Source: Neurospora tetraspora (taxonomy: Eukaryota; Ascomycota; Sordariomycetes; Sordariales; Sordariaceae). From it: a stretch of 64,000 nucleotides of DNA. The notes beneath the pieces are model-generated. The model did no database searches. It was given only the letters and a program-made list of their open reading frames with translations, and was not told the DNA's origin. Positions 46,863 to 62,681 of this stretch are shown here, piece after piece. The stretch is from contig NW_026944384.1 in NCBI RefSeq assembly GCF_033439725.1, forward strand, positions 3,410,001 through 3,474,000, in the 5' to 3' direction. Each line of letters begins with the position of its first letter. Position 1 is the stretch's first letter. A program made the translations under genes and the position numbers.

Positions 46863-47732
46863 GTTGCGCAGTCCCGTTGAGCCATTGTTAAAGCGTTCCA
46901 ACAAAAACCTGAGTTATATTATCCATACATTTTCTGACAACCTTGCGTGTGTATGATGGAGTATGATGGAGTCGTTGCTGGCTTTGTGGTGGAGGTGACA
47001 TCGTCGAAAACTCAACACAGGGCCTCGGGTCCCATACTGCTAGTGTAGCGGCTGTAGCACACTCGCCTGAGGCCTTAAATGTAATTAACTGCCATTCTTT
47101 CATTTCCATGTTCTGTTGATGAAATCCCAAAATTCTCTGAGGAGCATGACAACACAGCAGGTCCAGACGCATGGGCCACGTTCCTGCGTCGGGCGGGAGC
47201 GATCAGTGATGATGTCTTGTGGGTCCCGCAAGGGAGGGTCAATCAAGGTGGAATGAACGAGCCCGTTGCCCGGTCGCCGTCGCCCAAACAGGCAGTCTGT
47301 CAACAAATTTTACCACCGACACGACGGCTACTAATACCAGCATTCCATATGGCAATTCCTTAGTCAAATAAGGTGTATTGGACTCTTCACTTCTCTTTTT
47401 ACGATTTACAAAAGAAACCGCATTCGGATACCAACAGACAAAGCTTTTCGGACCTTGACACCATCAAACCGCCCACTGTTTTGCCGATCTTGGACTTGCC
47501 CCGCGCATCAACATTCACTTCGAAAGTCGCATCCGCTTCACTCCCAAAACCTCTACGCCCCGCCTTAAACCAGAACTCTTCGATACTTGACCCTCTCTTT
47601 ACTTCCATTTCAGATTATTGGAACGCAATACCCATTCTTGGATTCTCCCACGTAACCACCACGGTTTCGCGTACATCGCCCACCTTCCCCCACCCCAACA
47701 CCAAAACCAACAGCACCACTCTTCCAACCAAG
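46863..47732. other. Intergenic: dehydrogenase 3' end and spo12 promoter
   Basis: About 870 bases. The last 350 are very C/A-rich with few ATG, as in a long fungal 5' leader. A GTATGATGGA direct repeat occurs at about 46950-46970. Confidence 0.5.
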
Positions 47733-48339
47733 ATGTCTTCCAACACCGTCCTATTCCCCAAGGACGCCAACATGGCCATGGATACTACTACCCCCGGCGA
47801 ACCCATGGACATCACAACCGAACAAAAGCCCACCTTGTTTGCCGCACCCTCAGCAGATAACAAGGCGACCGACACGTCAGCGGCCATCAACAAGTCGGAC
47901 TCGATGAAGACCTTGGAGTACCACCGCCAGGTCTTGCAGAATAAGATGGAGATTGAGTATGACACCTCCCCATTTCCAGTACCCTCTTCTTCCCATTACT
48001 AGTACAGTCTAGCTAATACAGTTCATGTCCAAAGCCACACCAAGTACGTATCCCCGTCGGACAACATCATGAGCCCCTGCACCGCCAAGCTCAGCGCCTT
48101 CCGCAGCAAGCAGGCTGGAAAGTATGTTCCCCAGCTACCATCCCCGCGATAACGATCAAGCTCTCGTCACTACATGTTCAGTTATGCTAACCCGTTGCTT
48201 CCTCCCCAACAACAGGGTCAAGCCGAAGTCGCTCTTCGCCCAGGCGTCAGCTAAGAAACTCGAGGGCACGACGGCCACCGGCAACACAGGCACCACAGGC
48301 ACCACCAACACCGGCCTTTTCGGAGTAAAGAAGGATTGA
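47733..48339 (+). CDS. spo12: Spo12-family mitotic-exit regulator
   Basis: Spo12 proteins are small regulators of the FEAR/mitotic-exit network. Three exons, 47733-47956, 48035-48121 and 48216-48339, give 144 residues. The diagnostic motif is YVSPSDNIMSPCTAKL at residues 79-94, containing two Ser-Pro sites that fit CDK phosphorylation in the family. Exon 1 encodes a Thr/Ala-rich segment with LEYHRQVLQNKMEI before the motif. Intron 1 (GTATGA to CCAAAG, 78 nt) was chosen because it is the one pairing that keeps the SPSDNIMSPC frame; reading on instead meets TAG at 48001. Intron 2 is 94 nt. The C-terminal tail is rich in Thr/Gly (TATGNTGTTGTTNTG). Function follows the family and is not tested here. 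Confidence 0.85.
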
Positions 48340-48925
48340 ACGAAACGATTATGAGCCAGCCATCCTGTTGCGTCAACCAATTTCCCTTTCGACTGCCTTT
48401 TCACACATCTTTTACGGCGCTTTTAAGCATAGCAAGCCAACGGCGAGAGTGAGAGCTGCGTTGGCTTATGACGGACATTAGCGAGGTTGCATTTGGCTAG
48501 CAATGTCTTTGTGGAGGCTGGTTTGTTCTAATGCGCTTTCGTCATCAGGAAGGAGAGTTCACAGAGATCTCTATTCTGGAGGGGTATATCTGTTTTTTTT
48601 AACTGCGTATTGCACGTAGGGCGTTTGGGCAAAATGGCTTCGAGGATCATGTGTTTTTCTGTTGTTTGATGACAGTCGTCAGAGAGGAAGGGAATCATGG
48701 GTTAGCAATGAGGGCAGAACAACGACATGGGTTATGTATGCGCCCAGAGGGCGTCTGTTATGAATGATGGAATGATAACGACAAGGCAGTCAATATGACG
48801 GGATTTTACACAGTAGTCACGAACGTCGTCTTCCGTTCGAGACCGCCTGCTTGTTGTGTGGACGTGTGATGAAATCGTTTGATATTTTCCGACATGCTGG
48901 TCTCGCCTAAACCGCAACACACCAA
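48340..48925. other. Intergenic, tail-to-tail 3' regions
   Basis: About 590 bases between convergent spo12 and drg1; T-run near 48593-48600. No gene seen. Confidence 0.6.
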
Positions 48926-50387
48926 CTAAGCCTTCCACCCGCTGACTATATACACAACATCCTCATCCGCCACCGGATGAGCCAACCCCACCCTCTGGGG
49001 GATATGCCTCGCGCTGGCGCCCCAAACCAGGGCGTACTTGAACGTCTCCTTGAGCGTCCTGTGGATGCGATCGCACACGTCCTCGATGGTGCTATTACTC
49101 CTGACGATGAGGGCCTCGCTAAAGTCCGGGTCGGTGCCCTTGCGCTTGGTGTAGATGCGGATCAACTTGAGCTCCTTCCAGCAGCGGTCGATGACGTCCT
49201 GAATGCCCAGGTCGAGCTCGCAGCTCATGACACAGGTAAAAGGCTCGCGCGCGAGCTTGTCGAGGAAGTCCAGAGACACGCTGTCGATCTTGTTGTACAC
49301 GTACAGGCACTTGATGTACTTGCGGTGGTCCTTCATGATCACGTCGATGAAGTCGTCGACCGTCACGTTCTCGTCGCGCACCAGAACTTCGCAGTTGAGG
49401 ATCTTGTAGTCGCGCAGGATGTTCATCACCATCTTCTCGTCCAGCCCGTTCTTGGGGGGTGTCTGGAAGGTGATCTTCATGCCGCCGGCCTTTTTGGGTT
49501 TGAGGTAGATGTTTCTGGTGAGAGTAATTAGCTTGAAAGGGCCGGGGGAAAAAAATAACAAACTCAACGGAAAGGGTAAACGACGTACGGTGGCTCCCGG
49601 TTAAGTCTGATGCCTACAGCCTCCAATTCGGCCTCGAGGAGGGCCCTCTGCTCAGCACGTTTTGTGGCGTCCAGAACCATAAGAATCAGGTCGCTTGTCT
49701 TGGCGGCCGAGATGACCTGTCTTCCTCTACCCTTGCCTTCGGAGGCACCCTCGATGATACCGGGCAGATCGAGCAGCTGGATTTCGGCACCGCCATATTC
49801 GAGCACACCGGGAATAGCCGTGAGAGTCGTGAAAGCGTATGAGGCGACTTCGGACTTGGTCTTGGTGACCTTGGATAAGAATGTCGATTTACCGACTGAG
49901 GGGAAGCCGACCAGTGCTATGCGAGCATCACCACTTTTGCTGACGTCGAAACCGGCACCGGGACCGCCGCCTGAACCCGGTCCTGGCTCGAGTAGTTGGG
50001 CGCGGAGACGAGCGAGCTTTCTATTAATGGTGGTTAGTAAAGGGGAAACCGCAAGGATAGACTAGTGTAGACTCACTTACCCCTTCAAGAGACCCAAATG
50101 ATATTCTTTGGTTTCACCAGGTCAGCACATAATGTGAAGTACGGGTGAAAAACAGGAGGTTAAGCATACCAGTTGCCTTGTTCTCTGTGAGATAATGTTA
50201 GCATTCATGATTCTTTATTCAAATTGGTCGCATAGGGGCGTGGACATACTCTGGGTCTTCCTCATCTCCTCCTCAATCCTTGTATCTCATGGTCAGTTTG
50301 ACTGGCTCCATCAACCCGATCACTCGGGCACCGGGGAATCGTCGATGGTGCAGCTTACTCCTTGATCTTTTCCGTAATGTTGACCAT
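48926..50387 (-). CDS. rbg1: Developmentally regulated GTP-binding protein DRG1/RBG1
   Basis: DRG proteins are ribosome-associated translation-factor GTPases that work with a DFRP partner. Six minus-strand exons, 50359-50387, 50250-50278, 50170-50184, 50081-50105, 49589-50020 and 48926-49514, give 372 residues. Residues 1-40 form the helical start ([10 protein letters not shown]...[20 protein letters not shown]). The G domain shows G1 [10 protein letters not shown]3 [10 protein letters not shown] and G4 NKID, with the S5D2L-type insert in the middle. A TGS domain ends the protein ([15 protein letters not shown] to [10 protein letters not shown]). Four tiny 5' exons (29, 29, 15 and 25 nt) were assembled by frame and by the conserved [17 protein letters not shown] text. 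It shares a 572-bp promoter with cwc2. Confidence 0.95.
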
Positions 50388-50959
50388 CTTGGCGGTTTAG
50401 GACAAGTCTGTCCTTGGTATCACTCTAACAAAAACAAGAATGAAGTGAGATAACTCGAGATAAACACCAGGCTGACAAGCTGATGAGAAGTGAAGCGGCG
50501 CTGAAAGTGAAATTCAAGGTTGACGAATTACACGCTGTAAGAAACAGTAACATCAAACCGATCAGTGCGCACCCCACGTTCCCAAGTGGCAGAATTTCCC
50601 GGACAGGAGGGGCAACAGAAGTGGGTTTTGTCATTCACCGCCTTTGGGAGACCCACACAATCTGCGGGAACGGAGTGGGTCTCTGCAGGTCGGCCCAGGA
50701 ACTGCAAGGCTTAGAAATTCTCCAAAAAGTCAACACCCTTGGAACTCGGTAAGGTGTCTGTGCTTTGCGACTTGGCCTAGACAACAAATCATCGACCAAA
50801 CTCGGCGTCATCGTCTCTTCCACTTCTCATCGCAATTGCAGCAGACGTATCCGCTACATTCTTTCTACCCTGCCAACAACACATGCGACATAACGCCAAT
50901 TGAACATTGATATCTTTTTCCGAACCGAATCGTACCTGGAATCCCAATCCGACGCAACC
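50388..50959. promoter_or_regulatory. Divergent promoter, drg1 / cwc2
   Basis: A 572-bp spacer between two translation/RNA-processing genes. No defined element was recognised; a TTG upstream of the cwc2 ATG keeps the frame open but has no ATG. Confidence 0.5.
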
Positions 50960-52270
50960 ATGGCCGAAGTCGATACCAGGCCAGAGGAGCCTGTCTCCGC
51001 CATAATCGAGCAAGCGCAAGCCGGAGAAGACGCGACAGACGCGCAGACACAGGAGCTCGCCCTCACCACAACCAACACCGAAGTTGCCGCCACTACAGAA
51101 AAGAAGGTCAAAAAGATCATCCGGCGTAAGAAGAGACCGGCGCGACCCCAAATCGACCCGGCGCTGGTCAAGTCCGAGCCGCCGCCGCAGACAGGAACGA
51201 CGTTCAACATCTGGTACAATAAGTGGTCCGGTGGCGACCGTGAAGACAAGTACCTGTCCCAGACACACGCAAAGGGAAGATGTAATATCGCCCTGGATAC
51301 CGGATACACGCGTGCCGATGGAGTGGCAGGATCGTTCTTCTGTCTGTTTTTCGCAAGGGGCGTCTGTCCCAAGGGCCAGGATTGCGAGTACCTCCATCGG
51401 CTACCTACCATTCACGACATCTTCAACCCTAACGTGGACTGTTTCGGGCGCGACAAATTCAGCGATTATCGCGATGATATGGGCGGTGTGGGCAGCTTCA
51501 GCAGGCAGAACCGGACGATTTACATCGGCAGAATTCACGTAACAGAGGACATTGAGGAGATCGTGGCGCGTCACTTTGCCGAATGGGGGCAAATAGAGAG
51601 AGTACGTGTGCTCAACACGAGAGGTGTGGCGTTTGTTACTTATTCGAATGAGGTAGGCAATGATTTCTAACACCGGCCTTGAGTATTGGACTCGGTACTA
51701 ACTCGCTGCTTACAGGCAAACGCTCAATTTGCCAAGGAAGCGATGGCCCACCAGTCGCTAGACCATAACGAGATCCTTAACGTTCGATGGGCGACAGCGG
51801 ATCCCAACCCCATGGCGCAAAAACGCGAGGCGAGACGCATCGAGGAGCAAGCCGCCGAAGCCATTCGACGAGCCCTGCCAGCCGAGTATGTTGCTGAGAT
51901 TGAGGGCAAAGACCCAGAGGCACGGAAACGGAGGAAGATTGAGAGCAGTTACGGCTTGGAAGGATACGAGGCGCCAGACGAGGTACACTTTGCGCGGGGA
52001 AAGAATGCGGTCAACCCAAGGGGTCGCGAAGGCTACGAGCTTGAGGATCAGCAACTGCTGATGCTCGAAGCTGGGGAGGCTGGAGGGTGGGGACAGGAGC
52101 AGGAAGATGAGGCACAACCTCAGGAACAGCAACAGAGTTCCGGCGGGATTTTGTCTGGCAGCACGCTTGCTGCGCTACAGTCTGCTAGAGTTGCGGTTGC
52201 GGCGAAACCGAAAGCGCCTGTCTCGGCGGGACCGCTGGTGGCTTATGGTAGTGATGATGATAGCGACTGA
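50960..52270 (+). CDS. cwc2: Pre-mRNA-splicing factor CWC2
   Basis: CWC2 is a Prp19-associated spliceosome protein that contacts U6 snRNA near the catalytic centre. Exons 50960-51652 and 51716-52270, separated by a 63-nt intron, give 415 residues. The Torus region begins near residue 80 (TTFNIWYNKWSGGD) and contains a CCCH zinc finger in CLFFARGVCPKGQDCEYLH (C-x8-C-x5-C-x3-H). An RRM follows (TIYIGRIHVTEDIEEIV with VAFVTYSNEANAQFA across the splice). The linker and C-terminal helix contain AQKREARRIEEQAAEAIRRAL. The Lys/Arg-rich N-terminus (KKVKKIIRRKKRPAR) is a likely nuclear localisation signal. The ATG at 50960 has a good GCAACCATGG context. Confidence 0.96.
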
Positions 52271-52529
52271 GGCTTGAGTGGGAAGAAGTTGTTTGGTAAT
52301 GATGATGAAAGAATGAAGCAAGAGGAATGCATGGGATTATTGTCATAGAAAGAACAAGATACCAAGTCAAGAGCGTTCGAACAACATAGACCGGACAAGT
52401 TTGCTGCAATGATTTGACTCCTCCACCCCTTTTTCAAAGTAAACAAACCCATTTCCCACTCGTGCATCCCCCATGTAACTCTCTTCACGTTTCCTTCCGA
52501 CGCCATTCCCACCTTGCCACACCAACCTC
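52271..52529. other. Short tail-to-tail spacer
   Basis: About 260 bases separating convergent cwc2 and ureF; nothing recognised. Confidence 0.6.
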
Positions 52530-53682
52530 TTAACCATTAAAAATCCTCGAATAAAGCACCTCATGCCTACCCACCCACAAATCCATAACCGGCACGCTCT
52601 GCCCCGCCTCCTCCACGCCCCGCTCCCACTCCCTCTCCACCACCGCCGCAATTATCTCCTGCACCTGTCTACGCGCCAGCGTCTTCTGCGCCTGATAAGG
52701 GCCAAACATACCCGCCCGCACCGCCGCGCTCACCAGCGCCTTGACGTGGCTCAGCAGGTAGACGTACGCCGTCTGCTCGAGCGAGAGCCCGACGAGGGCA
52801 CAGATGGCACCGAATAGGGGCGGGAGGTGGGCCGAGACGGGTGGGGGGTCGTTCCACCCACTGCTGCTTCCTGTCGATGTTGATGTCGATGAGTTGACGC
52901 TGCTGGAAGACGAAGTCGGTGCCGCCGCCCCTGCAGATCTCAGTAAAGCCGAAAACGGCTTCAAAATAGCAGCAGCAGCAGCAGCCGCTCCAGCAGAAGC
53001 AGAAGAGGAAGGCGGTAGCGACGCGGAAAGGGAGCGTTCCCAGATGGAAAGCAGCGCTCGGCCCTGGGCGACCGAAGCCCGCCGGCCGACGGTGCAGACG
53101 ATGGTTGCGTCGAGGGTGTCGTCTAGGGAGGCGAGCCGGGCCGGGTCGCGGTGGGCGGCGAGGACGTAGGGGAGCGTGGTGGAGGCGTAGGAGGAGAGGG
53201 AGAGCGGGAGGAAGGAGGTGAAGGAGGGCGGTGGGGGTTTGGTCCTGGGTGGTTTTGAAGATGAAGGGGAAGGGGAAAAGGAAGAAGGTTTGTTGTGGGC
53301 GAGGTAGGATTCGAGACCGCTGCTGAAGGCGAAGGAGCCTAGAGGGAGCGCGGAGTCGGAGAGGAGGAGGAGGAAGTGGTTGGCTGGGGAGTGGAGGATG
53401 GTTTGGGAGGGGGAGGGGACTGAGGAGCCTGGGTTAGTGGGGGGTTGCGGTATAGATAGAGTTTCGAGAAGTCGATTAAAAATGAAGAGATGGTAAAGGT
53501 AGAGCATGGCGTAACTCACATGATATCACATTTGGTTCAGACTCTTGTGTGCTGTTGCGCTGTTGCTGAGCCTGTCTCTGTTTCAGTTTGGCTTCAGCCA
53601 GGCGTCTTTCGAGGTCGGCGATCTCGTTCTCAATTGCTTGAGCTTCGTCGGATATGGCTCTTCCATGTTGTGATTGTGACAT
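52530..53682 (-). CDS. ureF: Urease accessory protein UreF
   Basis: UreF helps the UreD/G complex load nickel into apo-urease. Two minus-strand exons, 53520-53682 and 52530-53428 (91-nt intron, GTGAGT...CTAACCCAG), give 353 residues. The UreF fold starts at LLLLSDSALPLGSFAFSSGLESYLAH and ends with LVSAAVRAGMFGPYQAQ. Two insertions break it: a Pro/Ser-rich loop after YLAHNK and an Ala/Ser-rich stretch encoded by GCA/AGC repeats (AAAAAAA near residue 217). Exon 1 adds a 54-residue acidic/basic coiled coil (AIENEIADLERRLAEAKLKQRQ) not usual for UreF; it could be a species-specific extension or belong to a separate short transcript. An in-frame ATG at 53507 offers an alternative start. Confidence 0.85.
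52968..52990 (-). repeat. Trinucleotide repeat (AGC)n, poly-Ala in UreF
   Basis: A run of seven AGC units on the plus strand encodes a poly-alanine stretch in the minus-strand UreF protein; such tracts vary in length between strains. Confidence 0.85.
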
Positions 53683-54286
53683 CTTGACTCTTGATGAACG
53701 AAACAACGTTACTTTTCCGCTGTTCGTGAGTTGAATGGAGATACTTCTCTTTTCATGGGTGGTGATAGTAACACACGGCCGGTCGGCTGTTGTTGCTAAG
53801 AGACATTTGTAAAGCGGGGCAAACCTGCGCTTCCTTATCAATGATGCATCGTTCTAGAACTACATACTAAACAAAACCAATAATATGGGTTAACGCCCCA
53901 ATAGGACAACGAAGATCCACGATGAGCAGAAAACACCAGTGTCAGATGTAATTACTTTGTTCCATCGCTTCCGTCATGCTGTGGACTCGTCGCTAGCTTT
54001 TCTCATAAAAGATGGACGCCGAATAACGCCATTATAATAGGCACAACGTAGCGATCCCTAGATAAGGAAACCCATATCCTCCGACCCTTAAACACCACGC
54101 AATGCTTCCTCCTGGATAATAAACAGTGACCGTAACCAATCCATTCCTGCCTGCCCATTGCAGAACCGAGGTGATCTAACACCGGCCTCACCTGAAGCCT
54201 ATTGCCTTGCCATACATTGCCCGCCATGTACAAATGAAGCTGCAAACATTATCACCGCGAGGAACAACGAGGTATGCACACCACTA
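53683..54286. other. Intergenic: ureF promoter and cut12 3' end
   Basis: About 600 bases. No gene, tRNA or clear regulatory word recognised. Confidence 0.5.
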
Positions 54287-56583
54287 TCAAGGCCACAGGT
54301 TCTCCTTATTCCTGTCGCCCAGCCCCTTCTCCCTTTCGGCTCTTTTGCGCTGCAATCGAGCAATGGCTGCCGCCCGGCGGTCTGCGGGAAGTGATGTGGA
54401 TGTCGTGGATGTCTTCGGAGGGGGTGTAGTACTACCAACATTCCAGACGGAGCTACTGTCAATGTCGAACCCTTCCAGACGCGCAATGTTTGAATGCGGC
54501 ACCACGTCTGGTTTGAAGGGCTCAAGATCCGGCACCTTGAAGGAGTGAGAAGTGGGGGCCTTGAATGGTTCAAGCTCGGGCACTTCGTTGGAGAGAGGCC
54601 GGGCAATACGCGTCCTCCTTGTCGCCGGCAATTGAGAGCCGGTGTTAGCAGCCGTTGTTGCCGTCGCCTTGGTGCTCGTCCATGGCTTGTCCAGCTTCTT
54701 GCCTAGAATGTCCTCCAAGCTGGGCTTTGTTCGGAGAGTCCTGGCAGCGGCAGATGAACCAGCTGTCGTGGTAGTCCCTGCTGTTGTCCTACGCGATGTG
54801 GCTGTCCGCTCAGGCTGGCTGGTCGTCCACAAAGGTGCTTGTTGCTTCGCGGTTTCACCGAATCCTAAAGGCTTTTTGGCCATGTCTGCCTCTATCTTCT
54901 CTCGAAGCGCACGAGAAGAAACCAATGCCTCGTCCTCGTAGCTGTACCGCTTGATGTCGCCGGTGTTGGTCTTGATTCTCTTCTGGGCTCCGGCAGCTGG
55001 TGCGGGAGCCAGAAGCCCTCGTTGAATGCTTGTTCTCCTGAGCGCATCTAGCTCCTTGAACAGCAACGTGCTCTCCTCCTCGGCCGTTTCCAGGAACCTG
55101 AGTGCTTCCTCTCGGTCATTTGCCTCCTTGATCTTGTCGTGGCTTGCTTTCAATTTCGCCTCCAAGTTCTTCATCCGCGCCGCCCACTTGGACTCGATCG
55201 TCTCTGCCTTGAGGCTTGCAATCTCCTGCTGAAGTTCGGATATTTTATCGTTCTTCTTTTCCAAGACTTCCCTCGCTTCGACATATCGGGATTTGGCGTC
55301 CTCCTTTAACTTGTTGTAATCCGCCCTGAGTTTTTGGAATTCGTTGTCCTTGACCAGATTCTCATTCTTGGATTCGGCCAGCCGTTTCTCCAAATCCTTG
55401 ACCTTGAAATTGCTCAGCACCACCTCACTGTTGAGTTTCTTATTCTCCTCGGTGAGTGCGCTGGCTCGTTGCTCGGCGAATTTGAGCTCTGTCTTCATTC
55501 GGTCCCGCTCATCCCGAAGCTTTCCAAGTTCCCTAACCTGTGACCTAGCCTTCCTAAGTTCTCGCTGGGCCTCCAAAAGTGTCCGATGAGTTCTTGGCGA
55601 TGCGATCCGTCGTTTGTATGAAGCATGGCTCCCGGTCTGATAGTCGTTATGATCCTCTTCATCTTCGCGCAGTATCTCCTCCAATTCCTCGACCTGGGTC
55701 CTGTACTCTTGCGTCAAAGCCTTTTGCCGATTAAGCTCTTCTATCAGTCCGTTGTTGGCCTCGGCACCACCTCGCTTCGAATAGAGATTGACGTGGCGCG
55801 TCATCTCGGCAATTTGCTCCTCCATTTGCTGGACCCTCTCCTGTTCCTCCTTGAGCTTCTTGTTCAGGTCGATGGCCTCGGCATCTTTCAGTTTTGCGTA
55901 GGACTTTGCGAGTTGCTTATATCTAACCAGCTTCTCCATTTCCGCCCTCGCATCCGCGTGATACTTTTCGAACTCGGCCTTCCAGTACCTGCCAGAACGC
56001 GAGTGTGGTTCGTTGAGATCGACCGTGGCATCTGTGATATCTGTCTCAAGATCCGAGTCATCATAATACTCGACATCATCTTCATCCCATGCATCTTCGG
56101 CCGAAAACGTCTTGACGCCAGGATCTGCGGTTTGCGGCCGGGTCCGTGAATTTTCGAGAATTTCGTTCAATCGGGTCTTTGGTTTCGAGGCCTGACCGTC
56201 AATCGCGGTCAAATCCAGGGCCGATCCCGCCTTAACGCCATGACCGAAGGAAACGCGTTTGCGACGAGCTGCGCCGACGCCTGGAGTCAAGAGAATGCCG
56301 GTGGGTTTCGTCGGTGATCGATGAGGACCGGGCATAGGAGCGGCCTTTTTGGAGTCTTTGGCGGGTGTGCCGAACAAGGCAGTCTTCAAGGCGCGCACAG
56401 CAAAAACCGGCGCTGGAGTATCGGGGACATCGAGCTGGTTGGTGGATTCATCTGGGCCAAATGGTCAGAGTAAACAACTGTAATGAGGCTCCTGCAATGG
56501 TCTGCAACCGTACCGGCATCGGGCGCGCCCTGTGCATTTTGCGCATTCGAGTTGTTGTTGCGCCTCAACGCCCAACTAATCAT
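54287..56583 (-). CDS. cut12: Cut12-type spindle pole body protein
   Basis: Cut12 is a spindle-pole-body component that in fission yeast recruits and activates the Plo1 kinase for mitotic entry. Two minus-strand exons, 56514-56583 and 54287-56451 (62-nt intron), give 744 residues. The N-terminus MISWALRRNNN joins the family text TNQLDVPDTPAPVFAVRALKTALFGTP. The Cut12 domain core is GRYWKAEFEKYHADARAEMEKL followed by VRYKQLAKSYAKLKDAEAIDLNKKL. Long coiled coils then run from about residue 200 to 480 with many heptads (MEEQIAEMTRHVN, EELEEILREDEEDHNDY). The C-terminal third is disordered and basic, ending RNKENLWP. It is head-to-head with cpc-3 across a 931-bp spacer. Confidence 0.92.
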
Positions 56584-57514
56584 TGTGTCGGTCGGTGATG
56601 GATGAAGAAGTTGAAGCGAAGTCTAGCGCAGCATACTCTGGGCGGTCGGAAATGGGGGAATAGGCCCCTCGAATACGGTTCGCGCGATAAGGAGGGGGTT
56701 GGTTGATGGTGGCTGTGATGATGGAGGTTGTAAGAATGGGAATCGGATTCGCAGTCGGGAGCAATGGGACTGGAGGACTCCTGTTTGTTGCAGTCGGGTG
56801 GTGTCGAGCGCGAGTGTTTACTCTTTCCCTGAACAGGACAGCAGGGAGCCAATGGGAATCCGTCAGCGTCCTGTCAGTGTGGTCAGTGCCATCAAATGAT
56901 AAAACAGAGCACGGCAGAGATCTCAATTCGGACCAAGTGGGACTGCGGGGTCTCCACTTTTTGTCTCCATTCCTTGCTTGGGCCCCACTTCCACTGTTCC
57001 CCGCCGCCAGTGTGTCGTGGGTCGGTGCAGCCGCGGTCCCTCGGTCGGTGAACCTTGAGGGACCCGCTAGTACCCGCCCACAGCGCTGGGAAGTTTATCT
57101 AGACTCGCTGGGGGGACCTTATCAGGCCCGAAATGAACAGCGGGATGGATGCTGTTGTCGTGGACTCTAACATGGAGACATTCACAGGTTTCCATTCCAA
57201 TCTGGAAGTCACAGTTGGAGTCATTCGACGAGTCACACCCGACGCTTGTCCACTTCACCCATCTTCCATCTCTTCTGCTCCCACTCACTTTTGGAAAAGC
57301 GACTGCTGACCACGTCACTCCATTTCCACCCAACCTTCACCCTTCCCCTTCCAGTTTCTCTCCCCCTTCCCTTCTGATATCACGAGTTAAGATGGGCTCC
57401 GCTCAGTGAAGTCTCGCAGCCATCTCGGCTATGTTCGTCTAACCCCCTTTTCACAACGACTAACAAGACTCACTGATTAATACAAGGATCTCTGCCCAAG
57501 CAGAACAGCTCGCC
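56584..57514. promoter_or_regulatory. Divergent promoter, cut12 / cpc-3, with two short uORFs
   Basis: A 931-bp spacer. Two very short upstream frames lie near the cpc-3 ATG: 57392-57409 (ATG, five codons, MGSAQ then TGA) and 57431-57442 (MFV then TAA). If they lie in the leader they could restrain cpc-3 translation. A 5' UTR intron ending near 57485 is also possible, so whether the uORFs are in the mature leader is unknown. Confidence 0.45.

Positions 57515-62681
<5,167 letters not shown>

Noticed and set aside
8456-57000. Cell-cycle gene cluster (mcm5, apc8, spo12, cut12)
   Set aside because: The genes are spread over 48 kb, on both strands and mixed with unrelated housekeeping genes; no shared promoter signal was found.
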